A DNA stretch of 64,000 bases, from the NCBI GenBank assembly GCA_949948715.1, contig CATLGW010000003.1, positions 1 through 64,000 of the forward strand. Direction: 5' to 3'. Each line of letters begins with the position of its first letter. The stretch's first letter is position 1. A model generated the notes under the pieces. It searched no databases and was not told where the DNA came from. It saw only the letters and a program-made list of their open reading frames with translations. Positions 8,009 to 18,430 of the stretch are shown in pieces. Made by a program: the position numbers and the translations under genes. The stretch comes from an uncultured Lachnospiraceae bacterium (GTDB taxonomy: Bacteria; Bacillota; Clostridia; Lachnospirales; Lachnospiraceae).

Positions 8009-9187
8009 ATGAAGCGGATATTTTTGATTGTATTGGACAGCTTTGGAATCGGAGCCATGCCGGATTCAGAGCAATATGGGGATTTTCAGGTGAACACACT
8101 GGGAAGCGTTTCGGGGAGCGCCCATTTCCATGTGCCGAATCTGGAGCGGATGGGGCTGTTTGCCATCGACGGAGTAAAGGAGGCGGGACTGAGAGGGAGC
8201 GCCTCCTCCCACACGGCGGTGGTGGCCCGGATGGCGGAGGCCTCCCGGGGCAAGGACACTACCATCGGGCATTGGGAGATTGCCGGCTTGCGCTCAGAGA
8301 GGCCGCTGCCCACCTATCCGGAGGGGTTCCCGGAGGAGGTGCTGGCGCCCTTTAAGGAGGCCACGGGCCGGGAGGTGCTGTGCAATCGACCCTATTCCGG
8401 AACGGAGGTCATTCAGAGGTACGGCGCGGAGCATCTGCGCACGGGCGCTCTGATTGTCTACACCTCCGCGGACAGCGTGTTCCAGATTGCCGCCCACGAG
8501 GAGAAGGTTCCCGTGGAGCAGCTCTATGAGTACTGTCTTATCGCAAGAAGGATTCTGCAGGGGAAGCACGGCGTAGGACGGGTGATTGCCAGACCCTTCC
8601 TGGGTACGGAGGGAAATTTCACCCGTACCTCGAGAAGACATGACTTTTCCATTTTGCCCCCCGGCATCACCATGCTGGATCAGCTCTCCGGGAGCGGAAG
8701 GGATGTGATCGCCGTGGGAAAGATCAAGGATATTTTTGCCGGGAAGGGGATCACCGAGGCGGTTTACACCGGAGGAAACGAGGAGGGCATCGGTCGGACC
8801 CTGGAGTATATGGAGCGGGATTTTGAGGGTTTGTGTTTTGTGAACCTGGTGGACTATGATATGCTCTACGGGCACAGGCGGGATGTGGACGGATATGCCC
8901 GGGCCCTGAGCTATTTTGACAGGCGGCTGCCGGAGATTGTGGAAAGGCTGAAGCCGGAGGACATTTTGATGCTGACCGCCGACCACGGCTGTGACCCCGC
9001 CTACACCGCCACCACCGACCACACCAGGGAATACACCCCTTTTCTGATGGCCGGGCCGGGGATCCCGCCCCGAAATCTCGGCACGAGAAGCTCCTTTGCG
9101 GACATAGGGGCCACGGTGCTCGATTATTTCGGCATCCGGCCGGAGTTTGCCGGGGAGAGTATGCTCTCTGACGGCTATCGAAATTAA
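8009..9187 (+). CDS. deoB: Phosphopentomutase
   Basis: MKRIFLIVLDSFGIGAMPDSEQYGD; KDTTIGHWEIAG; LTADHGCDPAY. Confidence 0.97.
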   Translation: MKRIFLIVLDSFGIGAMPDSEQYGDFQVNTLGSVSGSAHFHVPNLERMGLFAIDGVKEAGLRGSASSHTAVVARMAEASRGKDTTIGHWEIAGLRSERPLPTYPEGFPEEVLAPFKEATGREVLCNRPYSGTEVIQRYGAEHLRTGALIVYTSADSVFQIAAHEEKVPVEQLYEYCLIARRILQGKHGVGRVIARPFLGTEGNFTRTSRRHDFSILPPGITMLDQLSGSGRDVIAVGKIKDIFAGKGITEAVYTGGNEEGIGRTLEYMERDFEGLCFVNLVDYDMLYGHRRDVDGYARALSYFDRRLPEIVERLKPEDILMLTADHGCDPAYTATTDHTREYTPFLMAGPGIPPRNLGTRSSFADIGATVLDYFGIRPEFAGESMLSDGYRN

Positions 9188-9216
9188 ACCAGAAAAGTAT
9201 CACGGAGGACATCACA

Positions 9217-10812
9217 GTGAATCATTATACAGAAGAAATTAACCGCAGGCGCACCTTTGCCATTATTTCTCATCCGGATGCGGGCAAGACGACGCTCACG
9301 GAGAAATTCCTGCTCTACGGCGGAGCCATTAATCTGGCGGGGAGCGTGAAGGGGAAGGCTACCGCCAGGCATGCCGTGTCGGACTGGATGGAGATTGAGA
9401 AGGAGAGGGGTATTTCCGTCACCTCCTCGGTGCTCCAGTTTGAGTACGGCGGCTATTGTATCAATATATTGGACACGCCCGGGCACCAGGACTTCTCGGA
9501 GGACACCTACCGTACCTTGATGGCGGCGGATTCGGCGGTCATGGTCATCGACGGAGGCAAGGGAGTGGAGGCCCAGACCAGGAAGCTGTTCAAGGTCTGC
9601 GTCATGCGCAGGATTCCTATTTTTACTTTTATCAATAAGATGGACAGAGACGCAAACGACACCTTTGAGCTGTTGGATGAGATCGAGAAGGAACTGGGGA
9701 TTGCCACCTGCCCCTTAAACTGGCCCATCGGCTCCGGAAAGGAGTTTAAGGGTGTGTACGACAGGGAGAAGAAATGCGTTATCTCCTATGCGGACACGGA
9801 GAAGGGCACCAGGGAGGGCACCGCCACGGAGATTCCCGTCTCCGACGAAGAGAGGCTGACTGAGTTTATCGGAAAAAGCGCGGCGGACAGGCTTTTAGAG
9901 GAGGTGGAGCTCCTGGACGGGGCCAGCGCAGAATTCGATTTGGAGCAGGTCCAGGCGGGAAATCTGACTCCGGTATGCTTTGGTTCCGCGCTGACCAATT
10001 TTGGGGTGGAGATATTTTTGCAGCATTTTTTGAAAATGACCACCACCCCCCTGCCCAGACGGGCCGACAAGGGATTGATCCAGCCGGCGGAAAACGAGTT
10101 CAGCGCCTTTGTCTTCAAAATACAGGCAAATATGAACAAGGCCCATCGGGACAGAGTGGCCTTCATGCGAATCTGCTCCGGGCGCTTTGACGCAAATATG
10201 GAGGTTCGTCATGTACAGGGGGGGAAAGTCATGCGTCTGTCCCAGCCCCAGCAGATCATGGCGGACGAGAGAAAAATATTGTCGGAGGCCTTTGCGGGGG
10301 ATATTATCGGGGTGTTTGATCCGGGTATTTTCTCCATCGGGGATACCATCTGTATGCCGAAGGAGAATTTCAGATATGAGGGTATTCCCACCTTTGCCCC
10401 GGAGCATTTTGCGAGAGTCCGCCAGGTGGACACCATGAAAAGAAAGCAGTTTGTGAAAGGGATTGAGCAGATCGCCCAGGAGGGAGCCATCCAGATCTTT
10501 CAGGAGTTCAACACGGGACTGGAGGAGATTATCGTGGGCGTGGTGGGAGTGCTGCAGTTCGATGTGCTCAAATACCGCCTGGAGAATGAGTACAATGTGG
10601 AGATCCGCCTGGAGAACCTGCCCTATGAGCATATCAGGTGGATTGAGAATAAGGATGAGGTGGATATGACAAAGCTTGTGGGCACCTCCGATATGAAGAA
10701 GGTCAAGGACATGAGGGGGAATCCGCTGTTGCTCTTTGTCAACTCGTGGAGCGTAGGAATGACCCTGGAGCGAAACGAAGGCCTGATTCTGACGGAATTT
10801 AGCCGAAACTGA
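9217..10812 (+). CDS. prfC: Peptide chain release factor 3
   Basis: RRRTFAIISHPDAGKTTLTEKFLLYGGAI; ERGISVTSSVLQF; DTPGHQDF. Confidence 0.96.
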   Translation: MNHYTEEINRRRTFAIISHPDAGKTTLTEKFLLYGGAINLAGSVKGKATARHAVSDWMEIEKERGISVTSSVLQFEYGGYCINILDTPGHQDFSEDTYRTLMAADSAVMVIDGGKGVEAQTRKLFKVCVMRRIPIFTFINKMDRDANDTFELLDEIEKELGIATCPLNWPIGSGKEFKGVYDREKKCVISYADTEKGTREGTATEIPVSDEERLTEFIGKSAADRLLEEVELLDGASAEFDLEQVQAGNLTPVCFGSALTNFGVEIFLQHFLKMTTTPLPRRADKGLIQPAENEFSAFVFKIQANMNKAHRDRVAFMRICSGRFDANMEVRHVQGGKVMRLSQPQQIMADERKILSEAFAGDIIGVFDPGIFSIGDTICMPKENFRYEGIPTFAPEHFARVRQVDTMKRKQFVKGIEQIAQEGAIQIFQEFNTGLEEIIVGVVGVLQFDVLKYRLENEYNVEIRLENLPYEHIRWIENKDEVDMTKLVGTSDMKKVKDMRGNPLLLFVNSWSVGMTLERNEGLILTEFSRN

Positions 10813-10828
10813 TTGGTGGAGCGACTGC

Positions 10829-12076
10829 ATGAAAATTGGTGTGAAGGGGTATCTGGCGCTGCTTGCCTTTTGGGGCTCGGCCGTACTTTTTGGCGGCTGT
10901 GCGGTGGAGGAGCTGACGGCCCGGGTATGGAAAAACACATATTGGGAACCGGAGTCTGGATGGGAGGACCGGGACAGGGAACCTTTGAGCGAGCGCAAGA
11001 TCCAGGAGGATATCCAGGTCGCCCAGGAGAGGAGCCTTCTGACAAAGGAAGCCGGACATTACGCCTACGACTGTCTCACGCAGGCGCAACAGCTCTGGTA
11101 TCGGGACATTGAGAAAAGCCTCGGCAGCATGGCGGAATTTACCAGACTCTCGGAGGAGGGCCTATCAGAGGGATTGGACGAGGATTGTATCGACACCGTA
11201 TTTCAATGTGTGATGAATGATCACCCTGAGATTTTCTACGTGGAGGGCTACAGCTACAGCAAATACACCAGAGGGGACAAGGTGGTGGCAATCGCCTTTT
11301 CAGGCTCCTACAGCATGGATTGGCAGGAGGCGGTTCTTCGCCAGGAGGCCATAGAGGCCGAAGCCGAGGCGCTGTTAACGGGGGCGGAGGACTGTGAATC
11401 CGAATATGATAAGGTCAAATATGTCTATGAGACTCTGATCCGAAATACGGATTACGATCTGGAAGCGGAGGAAAACCAGAATATTTATTCCGTGCTGGTG
11501 AATCGTTCCTCCGTGTGCCTGGGCTATGCCAAGGCCACCCAATATCTGTTGAACCGTCTGGGGGTGGAATGCACTCTGGTACAGGGAACGGTGGATACGG
11601 GGGAAGGACACGCCTGGAATCTTGTGAAGGTGGACGGTGAGTACTACTATGTGGATACCACCTGGGGGGACGCCTCCTATCAGTCCTTAGAGGGACTGCA
11701 GGAGACGGAGCCCTACAGGCCTTCTATCAACTACGACTATCTGTGTGTGACCACAAAACAGCTCCTTTGCACCCACACGCTGGACTGTGTGGTGCCCATG
11801 CCGGAGTGCACGGCCATGGCGGCGAATTACTATGTGAGAGAGGAGGCCTTTTTCACCGACTATGACAGGGGGCAGATGGAGAGGCTCTTTGCCCGGGCCG
11901 GGGAGCGGGGCTGGCCGGACGTGACGGTGAAATGCGCCGACAGGGAGTGTTTTGAGCTGATTTTGGAGGCAATGATCGACGGACAGGAGATCTTTTCGTA
12001 TCTGGACGCGGAGGAGACGGTTGCGTATGCCTGCAATGACAAGCAGATGTCGATTACCTTTTGGACGGTGAAGTAG
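10829..12076 (+). CDS. Transglutaminase-like domain lipoprotein
   Basis: Lipobox LFGGC; SVCLGYAKATQYLLN, GHAWNLVKVDGEYYYVDTTWGD. Confidence 0.85.
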   Translation: MKIGVKGYLALLAFWGSAVLFGGCAVEELTARVWKNTYWEPESGWEDRDREPLSERKIQEDIQVAQERSLLTKEAGHYAYDCLTQAQQLWYRDIEKSLGSMAEFTRLSEEGLSEGLDEDCIDTVFQCVMNDHPEIFYVEGYSYSKYTRGDKVVAIAFSGSYSMDWQEAVLRQEAIEAEAEALLTGAEDCESEYDKVKYVYETLIRNTDYDLEAEENQNIYSVLVNRSSVCLGYAKATQYLLNRLGVECTLVQGTVDTGEGHAWNLVKVDGEYYYVDTTWGDASYQSLEGLQETEPYRPSINYDYLCVTTKQLLCTHTLDCVVPMPECTAMAANYYVREEAFFTDYDRGQMERLFARAGERGWPDVTVKCADRECFELILEAMIDGQEIFSYLDAEETVAYACNDKQMSITFWTVK

Positions 12077-12080
12077 AGCG

Positions 12081-12119
12081 GGGGGGAGGGGATGGATAAG
12101 GCCCCTTCCCCCTTTTTTT
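12081..12119 (+). terminator. Rho-independent terminator after the transglutaminase lipoprotein gene
   Basis: GGGGGAGGGG..CCCCTTCCCCC followed by TTTTTTT. Confidence 0.75.
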
Positions 12120-12202
12120 GCCCTAACTGGACTTTTTTGGTGACAAAATGGGTATAAATATGATATACTAAACAATAAATCATATTTCAGGAGGGCATTG
12201 TC

Positions 12203-12589
12203 ATGGAGAGAGAGACAGACAAAAACGCGCTGGTTCTGAAAGCGGATGAGAATATCGGCGCAGTGCAGATCGCCGACGACGTTGTGGCCATGATCGCGTC
12301 GTTAGCGGCCACCGACGTGGACGGGGTCAGTGCCATGGCCGGCAATATCACCAATGAACTGATGAGCAGAGTCGGTGTGAAGAACCTTACCAAGGGCGTG
12401 AGAGTGGCAGTGCAGGAGGACAATGTCAGAGTGGATCTGGCAGTGCTTTTGGAGTACGGCTACAATATTCCCGCCACCTGCCAGCAGGTACAGCGCAAGG
12501 TGAAGAGCGCCATTGAGAACATGACGGGATTAAACTGCAGCGATGTCAATATCCGTATTTTGGGAATAACGAACAAGAAGGACAATTAG
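12203..12589 (+). CDS. Asp23/Gls24 family envelope stress response protein
   Basis: ASLAATDVDGVSAMAGN; VDLAVLLEYGYNIPATCQQVQRKVKSAIENMTGL. Confidence 0.93.
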   Translation: MERETDKNALVLKADENIGAVQIADDVVAMIASLAATDVDGVSAMAGNITNELMSRVGVKNLTKGVRVAVQEDNVRVDLAVLLEYGYNIPATCQQVQRKVKSAIENMTGLNCSDVNIRILGITNKKDN

Positions 12590-12598
12590 GAAAAGGTC

Positions 12599-13009
12599 AT
12601 GGGACGACATGAGTTGAGAGAGCAGATTTTTAAGCTGCTGTTTCGGGTGGAGTTTTATCCCCCCGACGAGATGCCGGAGCAGGTGAGCCTCTTTGTGGAG
12701 GATGGGGAGAATCCCCTCCGAGAGAAGGACGCGGACTATGTGAGGGAGAAGTTTCAGGAGATCCAGGAAAGACTTCCCGAGCTGGATCGGCTGATCAATG
12801 AGAATACGGAGGGCTGGAATACCGTGCGCATGGGCAAGGTCGAATTGACCCTGCTGAGAATCGCCGTGTACGAGAGCCTGTATGACGAGGATATTCCTGT
12901 CAGTGTGGCAATTAACGAGGCCGTGGAGCTTGCCAAGATTTACGGGCAGGAGAACGCAGCCTCCTTTGTGAACGCTATTCTGGCAAAGATTGCAAAGCTG
13001 GGTGGTTGA
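12599..13009 (+). CDS. nusB: Transcription antitermination factor NusB
   Basis: RHELREQIFKLLFRVEFYP; INEAVELAKIYGQENAASFVNAIL. Confidence 0.95.
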   Translation: MGRHELREQIFKLLFRVEFYPPDEMPEQVSLFVEDGENPLREKDADYVREKFQEIQERLPELDRLINENTEGWNTVRMGKVELTLLRIAVYESLYDEDIPVSVAINEAVELAKIYGQENAASFVNAILAKIAKLGG

Positions 13010-14219
13010 GATTCGAAACGTATACACGGTGGGACAACTGAATTCCTATATCAAAAATATGTTCATGCAGGATTATCTGTTGCAGGCTCTGTTCGTAAAG
13101 GGTGAGGTCAGCAACTGCAAATATCATTCCTCTGGACATATTTATTTTACGTTGAAGGATAGCAAGGGGGCCGTAAACTGCGTTATGTTCGCGGGCAACC
13201 GCACCGGGCTTTCCTTTCGGCTGACCGACGGGCAGCAGGTGGTGGCGGGCGGCACGGTGGATGTGTATGAGCGGGACGGGAAATATCAGCTCTACGCGAA
13301 ACAGATTATCCTGGACGGCGCGGGACTGCTCTATGAGAAGTATGAGCAGTTGAAACGGGAGTTGGAGGAGCTGGGGATGTTTGCCCTTCAGTACAAGCAG
13401 CCGATCCCTAAGTATATCCGTTCCCTGGGAGTGGTCACCGCGGACACAGGGGCTGCCGTGCGGGATATCATCCAGATTACCCGGCGAAGAAATCCTTATG
13501 TCCAGATTATTCTGTATCCTGCCATCGTCCAGGGTGAGGCAGCCGCGGGCAGCGTCGTCCGCGGGATCCGGGCGCTGGAGAGACAGGGCGTGGATGTGAT
13601 GATCGTAGGGCGGGGGGGAGGTTCCATCGAAGATCTGTGGGCCTTTAACGAGAGAGAGGTGGCCCAGGCGGTATTTGACTGTTCGGTGCCCATTATTTCG
13701 GCGGTGGGCCATGAGACGGACACCACCATCATAGATTTTGTGTCGGATATGCGGGCGCCCACGCCCTCCGCGGCGGCGGAGCTGGCGGTGACGGATATCC
13801 GGGAAATACTGGGGAGCCTGGAGGCATATCGCGTCGCTCTGGAACAGGGGATGAACCGCAGAGTGCAGGAGGCCAGAAAACAGGCCGAGCAATATGGGAT
13901 GCGGCTTGGGTACTTGAGTCCCCTCTCCCGTATCAGGCAGCAGAGGCAGGACGGGATAAAGCTGGAGGAGAAGCTCAGGGACCGTATGCGGGCAGTTCTT
14001 CTGGGGAAGCGCCAGGAGATGGCTCTCTACATTGAAAGGATGAGAGGGTTGTCCCCGTTGGAGAAGCTAAACAGCGGGTTTTCCTATGTGGAGGACAGCG
14101 AGGGGCGAAATATTCGCACCGTCTCCCAGGCAGAGCCGGGGCAGACGGTGCGTATCCGGGTGAGGGACGGCTGTATCCACGCCCAGGTGACGGGGAGCGA
14201 GTTCCTGGAAAAAGCATGA
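12990..14219 (+). CDS. xseA: Exodeoxyribonuclease VII large subunit (non-ATG start, overlaps nusB end)
   Basis: VYTVGQLNSYIKNMF; GRGGGSIEDLWAFNEREVAQAVF; SAVGHETDTTIIDFVSDMRAPTPSAAAEL. Confidence 0.96.
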   Translation: MQSWVVEIRNVYTVGQLNSYIKNMFMQDYLLQALFVKGEVSNCKYHSSGHIYFTLKDSKGAVNCVMFAGNRTGLSFRLTDGQQVVAGGTVDVYERDGKYQLYAKQIILDGAGLLYEKYEQLKRELEELGMFALQYKQPIPKYIRSLGVVTADTGAAVRDIIQITRRRNPYVQIILYPAIVQGEAAAGSVVRGIRALERQGVDVMIVGRGGGSIEDLWAFNEREVAQAVFDCSVPIISAVGHETDTTIIDFVSDMRAPTPSAAAELAVTDIREILGSLEAYRVALEQGMNRRVQEARKQAEQYGMRLGYLSPLSRIRQQRQDGIKLEEKLRDRMRAVLLGKRQEMALYIERMRGLSPLEKLNSGFSYVEDSEGRNIRTVSQAEPGQTVRIRVRDGCIHAQVTGSEFLEKA

Positions 14220-14267
14220 TTATAACGGGCAGTTTTTGTGCAGAATAACAGAAAGGGCAGGTTTGAT

Positions 14268-14492
14268 ATGGGTAAAGCGGCACAGGAGAAAAGGGAGCGC
14301 AGCCTGGAGGAAAATTTCGCCAGTCTGGAGGAGACCATAGAGAGGCTTCAGGCGGAGGACATCTCACTGGAGGAAGCCTTTGCCGTATACAGCCAGGGAA
14401 TGGCGATTCTAAAGCGGTGCGGCGAGCAGATCGACCGGGTGGAAAAACAGGTTTTGAAGCTGACGGAGCAGGGAGAGCTGGAGGAACTGTGA
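14268..14492 (+). CDS. xseB: Exodeoxyribonuclease VII small subunit
   Basis: ENFASLEETIERLQAEDISLEEAFAVYSQGMAILKRC; adjacent to xseA. Confidence 0.95.
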   Translation: MGKAAQEKRERSLEENFASLEETIERLQAEDISLEEAFAVYSQGMAILKRCGEQIDRVEKQVLKLTEQGELEEL

Positions 14493-14535
14493 GGGCGGGC
14501 CGCCTGAGGGAAGAATTTAGGTTCGGGCATCCTGC

Positions 14536-15522
14536 ATGACAGGGAGGAGCACTTTGGAGGAGAGAGAATTTCAGGAGCTTTTAAAGACAAGGACGGACGA
14601 GGCGGAGCAGATAATTCGAAGCTATCTGCCCCCGGAGGAGGGATTTCAGAGGACGGTTCTGGAGGCCATGAATTACAGCCTTCTGGCGGGAGGGAAAAGA
14701 CTGCGCCCGCTTTTCATGGGGGAGACCTATCGGATGTTCGGGGGAAGCGGCCGGGTGGCGGAGCCCTTTATGGCGGCCATGGAGATGATACATACCTATT
14801 CCCTGGTCCACGATGACCTGCCTGCCATGGACAATGATATGTACAGACGGGGCAGGGAGACCGCCTGGAAGGTGTACGGTGAGGGCATGGGCGTCCTGGC
14901 GGGAGACGGACTGCTCAACTACGCCTATGAGACCGCCCTCAGGGCCTTTGACATTGTCCGGGCAGACGACAGGGCAAGGCAGGGCGGTTCCGGGGAGCCT
15001 GACGCCCGGGGAGGAGAAGACCGGAGCGGGGTCCTGACGGTGGCCAGAGCTTTGGCAGTGCTGGCAGAGAAAGCGGGCGTCTATGGGATGATCGGAGGCC
15101 AGTGCGCGGATGTGGAGGCGGAAGAGAAGGGCACGGCAGTGTCGGAGGAGCTGCTTCTGTTTATCCATGAGCACAAGACGGCGGCCCTGCTGCAGGCATC
15201 CATGATGATAGGAGCCATTCTTGCCGGAGCCAGTGAGGAGGAGATCCGGGCGGTGGAGAGATGCGCTCTCAATGTGGGGATTGCCTTTCAAATCCAGGAT
15301 GACATACTGGATGTCACCGGCGACAGCGGGGAGCTGGGGAAGTCGGTGGGAAGCGATGCCCAGAATCACAAGGAGACCTATGTGACGGTCAAAGGGCTGG
15401 ATCAGTCGATTGCGGACGTGGAGAAGCTGTCCCGGGAGGCGGTTAATATTTTAAGCGGTCTGCCCGGCGAGCATTCCTTTTTGGAGAGGCTGATCCTCAT
15501 GCTGATACACCGCAGAGCGTGA
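14536..15522 (+). CDS. ispA: Polyprenyl (farnesyl/geranyl) diphosphate synthase
   Basis: HDDLPAMDND and QIQDDILDVTGD aspartate-rich motifs; GGKRLRP. Confidence 0.95.
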   Translation: MTGRSTLEEREFQELLKTRTDEAEQIIRSYLPPEEGFQRTVLEAMNYSLLAGGKRLRPLFMGETYRMFGGSGRVAEPFMAAMEMIHTYSLVHDDLPAMDNDMYRRGRETAWKVYGEGMGVLAGDGLLNYAYETALRAFDIVRADDRARQGGSGEPDARGGEDRSGVLTVARALAVLAEKAGVYGMIGGQCADVEAEEKGTAVSEELLLFIHEHKTAALLQASMMIGAILAGASEEEIRAVERCALNVGIAFQIQDDILDVTGDSGELGKSVGSDAQNHKETYVTVKGLDQSIADVEKLSREAVNILSGLPGEHSFLERLILMLIHRRA

Positions 15523-15607
15523 TCAGATATTGTGCCCTCCGGGGCGGCAGCATACACAGCGGTATGGGAAGAACTTGCGCAGGGGCTAAAGATGAGAGGA
15601 ACGGCAT

Positions 15608-17467
15608 ATGTGGTTGGAACAAATAGAGAATCCCAATGATATCAAGAAGATTGCCAAGGAAAATTATGGGGAGCTGGCGGAGGAGATCAGACAGTTTCTC
15701 ATAGAGAAGATCAGTGTGACGGGCGGGCACCTGGGCTCTAATCTGGGGGCGGTGGAGCTGACGATGGCGCTTCACCTCTCCTTAAATCTGCCGGAGGACA
15801 AGATTATCTGGGACGTGGGGCATCAATCCTACACCCATAAGCTTTTGACCGGACGTAAGGACGGATTCGATTGTCTGCGCCAATTTCATGGCATGAGCGG
15901 TTTCCCCAAGCGAAAAGAAAGCAAATTTGACGCCTTTGACACAGGGCACAGCTCCACTTCCATCTCGGCGGGGCTGGGCCTGGTCAAGGCGCGGGACATA
16001 AGGGGGCAGAAAAACACGGTGGTCTCCGTGATCGGGGACGGATCTCTCACGGGAGGGATGGCCTACGAGGCTCTGAACAACGCGGCCAAGCTGGAGACAA
16101 ATTTTATTATTATCCTGAATGATAACAATATGTCCATCTCGGAAAATGTGGGCGGCGTGTCCAAATATCTGAACAATATCCGCACTGCCAGCGGATACCT
16201 GGACCTGAAGGAGGGGATCTACAATGCCCTGAAGGGTACCCCGGGCGGCGACAATATGGTGTCCAAGATCCGCAGGGCCAAGAGCAGCGTAAAGCAGCTT
16301 GTGATTCCGGGAATGCTGTTTGAGGATATGGGCATCACTTATCTGGGGCCGGTGGACGGCCACAGCATTGCGGCGCTGACCCGGGTGATGCGGGAGGCCA
16401 GGAGGGTGAAGGGAGCCGTGCTGATTCATGTCATCACCCAGAAGGGGAAGGGCTATGGGCCTGCGGAGCGTCATCCCGCAAGGTTTCACGGGGCGGAGCC
16501 CTTTGACATTGAGACGGGCCTTCCCTCCCATCCCAGGACGGCGGCCAACTATACCGACATTTTTTCCACTGTCATGTGTAAGCTGGGCCAGAGGGACGAG
16601 AGCATTGTGGCCATCACCGCTGCCATGCCTGACGGCACCGGACTCAAGCGCTTCCGCAATATGTATCCGGAGCGGTTTTTTGACGTGGGAATCGCGGAGG
16701 AGCACGCGGTGACCTTCGCCGCAGGATTGGCGGCGGGAGGGATGAAGCCCATTGTGGCGGTGTATTCCTCCTTCCTGCAAAGGGGTTACGACCAGATTCT
16801 GCATGATGTGTGCATTCAGAATTTACCGGTGGTGTTTGCCATTGACCGGGCGGGCCTGGTGGGGAGCGACGGGGAGACCCACCAGGGGATCTTTGACTTG
16901 AGCTATCTGTCAGGCATTCCCAATATGAATATCTGCGCTCCCAAGAACAAGTGGGAGCTTTCCGATATGTTGAAGTTTGCCGTGAAGCTGGGGCTGCCCG
17001 TCGCCGTCCGCTATCCCAGGGGCCAGGCCTACGCCGGTCTGCGGGAGCACCGGCCGCCCGTGGAGCTGGGAAAGGCGGAATGGATTTACCGGGAGAGGGA
17101 GATCGCTCTGTTTGCGGTGGGAAGTATGGTGAAGACGGCGGAGGCGGTGCGGGAGCGGCTGAAGGGGGAGGGGTACTGCGTGAGCCTCGTCAATGCCCGG
17201 TTCGTGAAGCCCATCGACAGGGAGGCCGTGCTGGAGGCCTGCCAGGATCACCGGATTATCGTTACCATGGAGGAGAACGTGCAAAACGGCGGCTACGGTG
17301 AGAAGGTCCTGAGCTGTCTGAACGAGCAGAGGCTGTCCAACAAATGTATTGTGGTGGCCGTGCCGGACGCTTATGTGGAGCACGGAAATGTGGAGCAGTT
17401 AAAACGGGAAATCGGCCTGGATGCGGAGAGCATCGCAAGGCGTGTTCTGGAGGCGGACGGGCAATGA
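15608..17467 (+). CDS. dxs: 1-deoxy-D-xylulose-5-phosphate synthase
   Basis: TGGHLGSNLGAVELTMALH, VIGDGSLTGGMAYEALNN, LNDNNMSISENVGG. Confidence 0.97.
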   Translation: MWLEQIENPNDIKKIAKENYGELAEEIRQFLIEKISVTGGHLGSNLGAVELTMALHLSLNLPEDKIIWDVGHQSYTHKLLTGRKDGFDCLRQFHGMSGFPKRKESKFDAFDTGHSSTSISAGLGLVKARDIRGQKNTVVSVIGDGSLTGGMAYEALNNAAKLETNFIIILNDNNMSISENVGGVSKYLNNIRTASGYLDLKEGIYNALKGTPGGDNMVSKIRRAKSSVKQLVIPGMLFEDMGITYLGPVDGHSIAALTRVMREARRVKGAVLIHVITQKGKGYGPAERHPARFHGAEPFDIETGLPSHPRTAANYTDIFSTVMCKLGQRDESIVAITAAMPDGTGLKRFRNMYPERFFDVGIAEEHAVTFAAGLAAGGMKPIVAVYSSFLQRGYDQILHDVCIQNLPVVFAIDRAGLVGSDGETHQGIFDLSYLSGIPNMNICAPKNKWELSDMLKFAVKLGLPVAVRYPRGQAYAGLREHRPPVELGKAEWIYREREIALFAVGSMVKTAEAVRERLKGEGYCVSLVNARFVKPIDREAVLEACQDHRIIVTMEENVQNGGYGEKVLSCLNEQRLSNKCIVVAVPDAYVEHGNVEQLKREIGLDAESIARRVLEADGQ

Positions 17468-18393
17468 GAGAACGGTTGGACATTATTTTGGTGAACAGGG
17501 GTTATGCCCCCTCCCGGGAGAAGGCCAAGGCTATGATTATGTCCGGCAGCGTGTTTGTGAACGGGCAGAGGGAGGATAAGGCGGGCACCTTTTTTCGCCA
17601 GGATAAAATAAAAACTCTGGAGGTCCGGGGGAGCGGACTGAAATATGTGAGCCGGGGAGGGCTGAAGCTGGAGAAGGCTCTTTTGGTCTGGGAACTTTCT
17701 CTGAAGGGCCTTGTCTGCATGGATATCGGAGCCTCCACGGGAGGATTTACGGACTGTATGCTGCAAAACGGCGCGCAAAGGGTCTATTCCGTGGACGTGG
17801 GTTCCGGTCAGTTGGCCTGGAAGCTGAGAAACGATCCGCGGGTGGTCTGTATGGAAAAGACCAATTTCCGCTATCTGACGAAAGAGGCTGTGGGGGAGGT
17901 GATGGACTTTGCCAGTGTGGACGTCTCCTTCATCTCCCTGACAAAGATTCTGATTCCCGCCAGGGAGCTTCTGAAGGCCGGCGGGGAGATGGTGTGTCTG
18001 ATTAAGCCTCAGTTTGAAGCGGGCCGGGAGAAGGTGGGCAAAAACGGCGTGGTGCGGGACGAGGCGGTGCACCGGGAGGTCATTCACAGAATGGTGGATT
18101 ACGTCCACTGTGTGGGATTTGAGCCGCTGCATCTGGAGTATTCCCCCATCAGGGGGCCGGAGGGAAATATTGAGTACCTCCTGCATATAATGAAGCGGGA
18201 ACCCGTTCCGGAGGAGGTGAGGGCGCTGACGGAGCATGAGGCCGAGGAGCGCCTGGGGGAGATTGCGGAATCCGGCAGGGGGAAATCTCATCAGGGGGAA
18301 TGGGAACAAAGGATCGCGGACACGGTGGAGAGATCCCACGGCCTTCCCGGAACTGACGGACAGGGCGCCGGGCGGGAGGAGGCAGACATCTAA
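17464..18393 (+). CDS. tlyA: TlyA family RNA methyltransferase
   Basis: MRERLDIILVNRGYAPSREKAKAMIMSG S4-like domain; MDIGASTGGFTDCMLQNGA. Confidence 0.94.
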   Translation: MRERLDIILVNRGYAPSREKAKAMIMSGSVFVNGQREDKAGTFFRQDKIKTLEVRGSGLKYVSRGGLKLEKALLVWELSLKGLVCMDIGASTGGFTDCMLQNGAQRVYSVDVGSGQLAWKLRNDPRVVCMEKTNFRYLTKEAVGEVMDFASVDVSFISLTKILIPARELLKAGGEMVCLIKPQFEAGREKVGKNGVVRDEAVHREVIHRMVDYVHCVGFEPLHLEYSPIRGPEGNIEYLLHIMKREPVPEEVRALTEHEAEERLGEIAESGRGKSHQGEWEQRIADTVERSHGLPGTDGQGAGREEADI

Positions 18394-18430
18394 GCGCGGT
18401 TTGGGTTATGGAAAGGGCAGGGTTATACAT

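Noticed and set aside
7809-8012. 67-aa ORF within structured element copy 2
   Set aside because: Lies on stems and direct repeats; coding potential is an artefact of the repeat.
15782-16804. Long antisense ORFs across dxs, comM, prfC, spoIVB, lepA and others
   Set aside because: Typical spurious frames in GC-rich coding DNA; His/Pro/Arg-rich, no recognisable domains, opposite a clearly conserved gene.
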